NCBI RefSeq assembly: GCF_020103695.1
Contig: NZ_JAHXBF010000038.1
Coordinates: 41,152-105,151 of the forward strand
Source: Hyalangium versicolor
GTDB lineage: Bacteria > Myxococcota > Myxococcia > Myxococcales > Myxococcaceae
DNA: 64,000 nt
Direction: 5' to 3'
Of this stretch, positions 58,823 to 64,000 are shown in pieces. A program made the translations under genes and the position numbers. Each line of letters starts with the position of its first letter. The first letter of the stretch is position 1. The notes under the pieces were generated by a model, which saw only the letters and a program-made list of their open reading frames with translations, was not told where the DNA came from and did no database searches.

Positions 58823-61071
58823 GGCTGGGTCTCCAACACGCCTGGCGCATGGTAGTCCCACCCGGGAACAGCATCCGGTGGCACGCGGTCAGGGGAATCA
58901 AAGAGCAGGGTCAGGGATTGGCCTGCGTGATGCGGGTTGTTGCTCTCGAAGGCACTCAGCCGCTCATCGAGGACGCGACTCGGCAGTTCGAGCACCTCCG
59001 TGAGCAGACGCTCGAAGGTAGCGCCAAGCTGTGTGGGAGCGGCCTTCTCCCCCCGCGTCCAGAGCGCAATCGGGATGCCCTTGCCGATGACCGTCTTCAG
59101 GACGTCCCGGCGCGTCTGCACTGGGCAGTTGCTGGGAGAGAGTTCCAGCGCCACACAGGCAATCTCCTTCTTCAGCAGCATGGACAGCAGCCGTGTCCGT
59201 TCGAGGTCCGTCAGGGAAGCAATCCTGAAGACAGGCAAGGCGCCTTCGGCAAGCGCCTGCATGGCCTGCCACTTCTGACGCCAGTCCGTCGCCGCATCGA
59301 GGAACTCTTCATCGAGATCTGAGCGGACTTCAGCATAGATGCGCTCCAGTGAGCGGACGACAACAGGGTGCCGAATACCAATCGGAACAGGGTCGCTCCC
59401 CTTCTCGATGACCCAGTGCTCCACCTCCTCGAGAAGAAGTTCCCGAGGAAGAATGAACTCGAACATCAAGTTCTGCCGTCCAATCTGGTGGAGACGACTC
59501 TGGATGGCGGTGTGTTTTCGGAGCTCCCAAAGGACGCCTGGCAGCGCCTTCTTGGTGCAGCGTGTCTCTGCCTGAAGAGTCTGGATCTCTCCGCCGTCAT
59601 CGAGCCAGGCCTGGACACTGAATCGCGCACGGGGCAAGGGCTCGATCTTCACCAGCAGGTGGAGCTTGTCAGGCAACTGTGCCACCGGAAGCGTCACGGA
59701 CTCGGGGGCCACACCCATCGTCTTGGCCGCGCGCTTGAACCATGTCCTCACCTCCGCGCGAACTGGCAGTTCTTCCGGGTGCTTGCTCACACGCAGTGCG
59801 AACTCGAGGAGTGGGAAGGTGCGCCGCTCGTATGGCCGCGACGGCATCTCAGAGAGGATGTCGACAAGCTCCTCGAGCATGTCCGGGCCGGGGCGCAACT
59901 GGTCGAAGTCGCCACGGCAGGCCTCGGACAGACTCATCCGGCAGAGTTCGGAGAGCTTCTCCCAGGAGAGGCCAGAGCGCCTGAGCAGTGTCGCGAGCTG
60001 CGCCAGCTCTGCGGTGTCAGCATAGGGGCGCGGCAGGTAGAGATCGGCGTACTCACGGAGACGTGGGTCCATTCCCGGAGCCCGACGGGCCCTCCGGAGC
60101 AGGAACCGGAGGTTCGAGTCGAGCACCCCATTTGCTGCCTGGAGTGTCTGGACGAGCCCACCACCTGGGGAAGAGCCACCGCCGCCCCCCCCTGGTGAGT
60201 GGCCTTGCGCGAGTCGGCGCAGGAATGGAGCGAGATCGCTGTGCTTCGCGCCATAGCCGACGACCCGCAGCTTGCCCGTGGGCGGGTACTTCTTCTCCGC
60301 CTCGGCGGACTCGTTGTCACGCAGGAGGAGATAGTGGGTGTAACGAGACCGGCTGAAGAGGGGGAGCAACCATTCGAATAGCGCCCCTACATTGGGATCC
60401 CCCATCCCATCGAGACCGCTCCCCACGAAGACGAGCGTCCCCAGCGCTCCAATGGCTGCTTGGAGCTGCTGGAACGCCTTGTCGTTCAGGACGCGCTCGT
60501 AGTCCCGAATGCCCAGGATGACGGACTCAGGATCCTTCCAGTGGCCATGGAGGTGAAGAATCGCGGGTGGCTCGGAGCGCAGAGCGCGCTCCACCTCCCG
60601 GGCGTTACGCCATGTCACGGGCGGAAGCCCCGTGGCCTCCTCAAGCAAGCCATCGTAGTTGGTGGTCGCCAGTCGCGTACCGAAGGCATGCAGCGCATCC
60701 ACCACGTCCCGCTGCTTGAGCCGCAGGGCTCCGACGGACTCCTCTAGCCAGTCGGCATAACGGGAGCCCTGTGGACCTCCCATCTTGCGTTGAAGCTGTT
60801 CGGCCGCGCTGATGCGCTCATCCGTGCCAGGTTGCGCCAGTTGTAGTCGCCGAAAGTCCGCCCACGCCTTGTCGGCCAACTTCTGCTTGAGGCAGAAGTC
60901 GATTCCATCCTCGATCAAGCCTGTCCAGGAGGCACAGGAACTCCCTGGGGACGCCCCCATCGAGACACCCGAACCAACGACGATGAGCGTGTGCTGGGTA
61001 TCCTTGAGTGCTTCCGCCAACGCGTCTTCTAGGCTGCGGCCCAAGCCTCCTCCCTTGTTGAAGGCACGCAC
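58819..61071 (-). CDS. SIR2-VMAP protein: NADase-like effector with VMAP sensor
   Basis: About 750 residues from GTG 61071. This is the first in-frame start just before the domain; codons further upstream look like another gene's remains. SIR2-like domain 20-300 with VVGSGVSMGA (33-37), TTNYDG (Asn138) and LHLHGHWKD (His175), the catalytic residues of NAD-cleaving SIR2 effectors. A glycine linker (SPGGGGGGSSPGGG) leads to a helical effector-associated region and a C-terminal VMAP-C domain: LMFEFILPRELLLEEVEHWV, then RHPVVVRSLERIY and WRQKWQAM. VMAP proteins relay the signal in vWA-MoxR conflict systems. Confidence 0.82.
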   Translation of the reverse strand: MRAFNKGGGLGRSLEDALAEALKDTQHTLIVVGSGVSMGASPGSSCASWTGLIEDGIDFCLKQKLADKAWADFRRLQLAQPGTDERISAAEQLQRKMGGPQGSRYADWLEESVGALRLKQRDVVDALHAFGTRLATTNYDGLLEEATGLPPVTWRNAREVERALRSEPPAILHLHGHWKDPESVILGIRDYERVLNDKAFQQLQAAIGALGTLVFVGSGLDGMGDPNVGALFEWLLPLFSRSRYTHYLLLRDNESAEAEKKYPPTGKLRVVGYGAKHSDLAPFLRRLAQGHSPGGGGGGSSPGGGLVQTLQAANGVLDSNLRFLLRRARRAPGMDPRLREYADLYLPRPYADTAELAQLATLLRRSGLSWEKLSELCRMSLSEACRGDFDQLRPGPDMLEELVDILSEMPSRPYERRTFPLLEFALRVSKHPEELPVRAEVRTWFKRAAKTMGVAPESVTLPVAQLPDKLHLLVKIEPLPRARFSVQAWLDDGGEIQTLQAETRCTKKALPGVLWELRKHTAIQSRLHQIGRQNLMFEFILPRELLLEEVEHWVIEKGSDPVPIGIRHPVVVRSLERIYAEVRSDLDEEFLDAATDWRQKWQAMQALAEGALPVFRIASLTDLERTRLLSMLLKKEIACVALELSPSNCPVQTRRDVLKTVIGKGIPIALWTRGEKAAPTQLGATFERLLTEVLELPSRVLDERLSAFESNNPHHAGQSLTLLFDSPDRVPPDAVPGWDYHAPGVLETQP

Positions 61072-61289
61072 ATGACAGCACAACCTATATCCCGCAGGGA
61101 AAGTGGAAGTGGGCAAGTGCGGCTGCGAGCAGGCTCGGTGAAGATTCTGCCGGCCAGGAACATCGTGCGCTGAGCCAGCCGGGTTGCCCAGGTTGAGGGA
61201 GACGGCACGTGAACGATGGGAGAAATGGAGGCCCATGGGCGGGGTGCGGCCCAGGGCCCTGCGGGGAAGGAGTGCTGCTGCTGGGTGCC

Positions 61290-61744
61290 GCTCGAGCCGT
61301 TGGCCGGGCCCGTGTCCCGGTCCTTTAGCCGCAGGGGATCCACGAGAACCCGGCAGGCCACGCCGGCCCGGGCCCGCTGAGTGAGGATGGAGAGTATCCG
61401 CTCGGAGGCGCGTCCCGGACGCCAGATGAACAGGACGATGTTGATGGAGGAGCGTGCGCGGGACAGTTCCTCCGCCATGACGTCGAAGACAGCGCCGTTG
61501 TTGGCCCAGCGCAGGTGATTGCCCGGAACCATGCGCGTGTTCACGCCTGGTAGAGCGCCGTGGCGAACTCCGGGCCCCGTGAGGCCATCTCCGAGTGCAG
61601 AAAGAAGGGCTGCGACTGCTCCTTGTTACGGCTACACGAGACGCATCCCACCCACACGATGGCTGGCGTCAACATCACCGCCCACCTTCGCCCTCGTCCC
61701 ATTCTCTCCCAGCTCCCCCTGGGAAAGAGATGGGCACGGGACAT
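61290..61744 (-). pseudogene. Phospholipase D-like gene, frameshifted and truncated
   Basis: On the reverse strand a start with a lipobox-like VWVGCVSCSRN reads to ALYQA and TGA at about 61541. One base added there would continue into VPGNHLRWANNGAVFDVMAE, then SSINIVLFIWRPG and AGVACRVLVDPLRL, the first half of a cardiolipin synthase/PLD domain. The HKD motifs are missing, since the frame decays before 61300. A single-base deletion plus 3' loss, so no active enzyme. Confidence 0.65.
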
Positions 61745-61863
61745 CCGCCCGTCACCCTCCGGGCCCCTGGAGGGGCTCGCTTCCTGAAAAGTGTGAGCAG
61801 GCTTCCTACAGCTGGCCTCTGAGCGACCCGCGCTGAACTGCTCGGGGAGTTCCCCCCGCAGGC

Positions 61864-63498
<1,635 letters not shown>

Positions 63499-63544
63499 GG
63501 ACGGCTCCTCGGGAACATCTCGCTCGAATCGGATGGGGGGGGCG

Positions 63545-63710
63545 CGGCCACTTCGGACTGAGTCCGAAGTAGCGCGTGGGGGGCCTCCGGGCAGAAGGCG
63601 ACCCGTGGCCACTGCGGACTGAGTGCGAAGTAGCGCGTGTGAAAATCCTCCGGCCAGAAGGCGGCAGGTGGCCACTCCTGACTGAGTCCGAAGCAGCGCG
63701 CGGGTGCAGA
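63545..63710. repeat. Three tandem 61-63-bp repeats containing a palindrome
   Basis: Units begin with GGCCAC at 63546, 63607 and 63670. The first holds the perfect 19-bp palindrome CTTCGGACTGAGTCCGAAG (63551-63569); the other two have imperfect versions. Each continues with AGCGCG and, in the first two, CTCCGGGCAGAAGGCG-like sequence. The array lies just upstream of the double-FHA activator and could be an operator set or a repeat family. Confidence 0.75.
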
Positions 63711-63932
63711 GTCCGCGCGCGCGGACTCGCCCTGGCATGTGAGAGGAGCACCCATCCCTGTGTCTTCAACCGTTTGGCGAGCCACCCCCCGCACGCCATT
63801 GCTGGCAGTGCCCCCGTAACTTGCTGAAACACCGATTGTTTTTCTCGCCGAGTCTCCCGATGCGGACGAATCGTCCGCGCTGTCGCCACCGAGGTCGGGG
63901 TGAACCAGTTCCACCGAGATCACCGAGGACCA

Positions 63933-64000
63933 GTGAACCACCCGGCGATTTCAGAGCAGTTCTCCGCCCAAGCCGACAGCGCCAAGAGTGCGCAGGGCCG
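63933..64000 (+). CDS. Possible start of a gene cut by the window edge
   Basis: From GTG 63933, with GAGG 6 nt upstream, an open frame runs to the end (NHPAISEQFSAQADSAKSAQ). Only about 22 codons are visible, so neither its reality nor its product can be settled. The preceding stretch 63711-63932 shows no gene. Confidence 0.3.
   Translation, partial: MNHPAISEQFSAQADSAKSAQG

Noticed and set aside
63545..63710. Possible CRISPR array
   Set aside because: The units are contiguous imperfect copies over their whole length, without spacers.

Overview
The window is high-GC DNA whose gene content points to a myxobacterium, probably of the Archangium/Cystobacter group. The signs are many small lipoproteins, an AgmX/TonB-like protein, large PPC- and RCC1-repeat lipoproteins, kinase relics and a pseudokinase, an FHA-containing sigma-54 activator and an NRPS/P450 cluster. 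Placement is inferred from content only; no rRNA or complete tRNA gene is visible.

Layout. 1-1.7 kb: the end of an FAD oxidase gene, a TonB-like protein, a broken L,D-transpeptidase gene and a tRNA/tmRNA-type 3' end with its own terminator. 1.7-4.9 kb: an NLR-like protein (nucleosidase, NB-ARC, TPR) with a base-composition break between effector and sensor. 5.3-10.6 kb: an XRE regulator, a kinase relic split by a complete IS630-type element, a penicillin-acylase-family enzyme and a lipase. 10.8-19.8 kb: secreted repeat proteins, relics and a pseudokinase. 19.9-27.8 kb: a translationally coupled NRPS operon, A-PCP-C-A-PCP then C-PCP then P450, without a thioesterase. 28-35.8 kb: an RCC1 lipoprotein, a phytase-like lipoprotein, an M20 peptidase and a TPR protein.

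36.5-48 kb holds the most striking locus: a type III CBASS (CD-NTase, HORMA Cap7, TRIP13-like Cap6) with two SAVED effectors, a CHAT-SAVED protease and an HNH-SAVED nuclease. It lies directly downstream of an ECF sigma factor, an anti-sigma/TM/TPR/CHAT fusion, a duplicated-domain protein and a second caspase-like protease. Three nearly identical ECF-type promoters (RAGGGAACMAT, then GTC/GTT 16 bp after GGAAC) precede the sigma gene, the duplicated-domain gene and the CHAT-SAVED gene. This suggests one sigma-controlled regulon in which cyclic nucleotide signalling, a proteolytic cascade and transcription feed into each other.

48.4-54.6 kb: small lipoproteins, a LytS/LytTR two-component pair, a WD40 protein and a low-GC membrane protein. 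54.9-61.1 kb: an excisionase-like HTH protein and a vWA-MoxR-VMAP ternary conflict system (SIR2-VMAP, MoxR ATPase, vWA fused to a subtilase whose catalytic Asp is Ala). 61.3-64 kb: a phospholipase D relic, a double-FHA sigma-54 activator and a palindrome-containing repeat array. Three separate immunity-type loci (NLR-like, CBASS, VMAP) make the window defence-rich.
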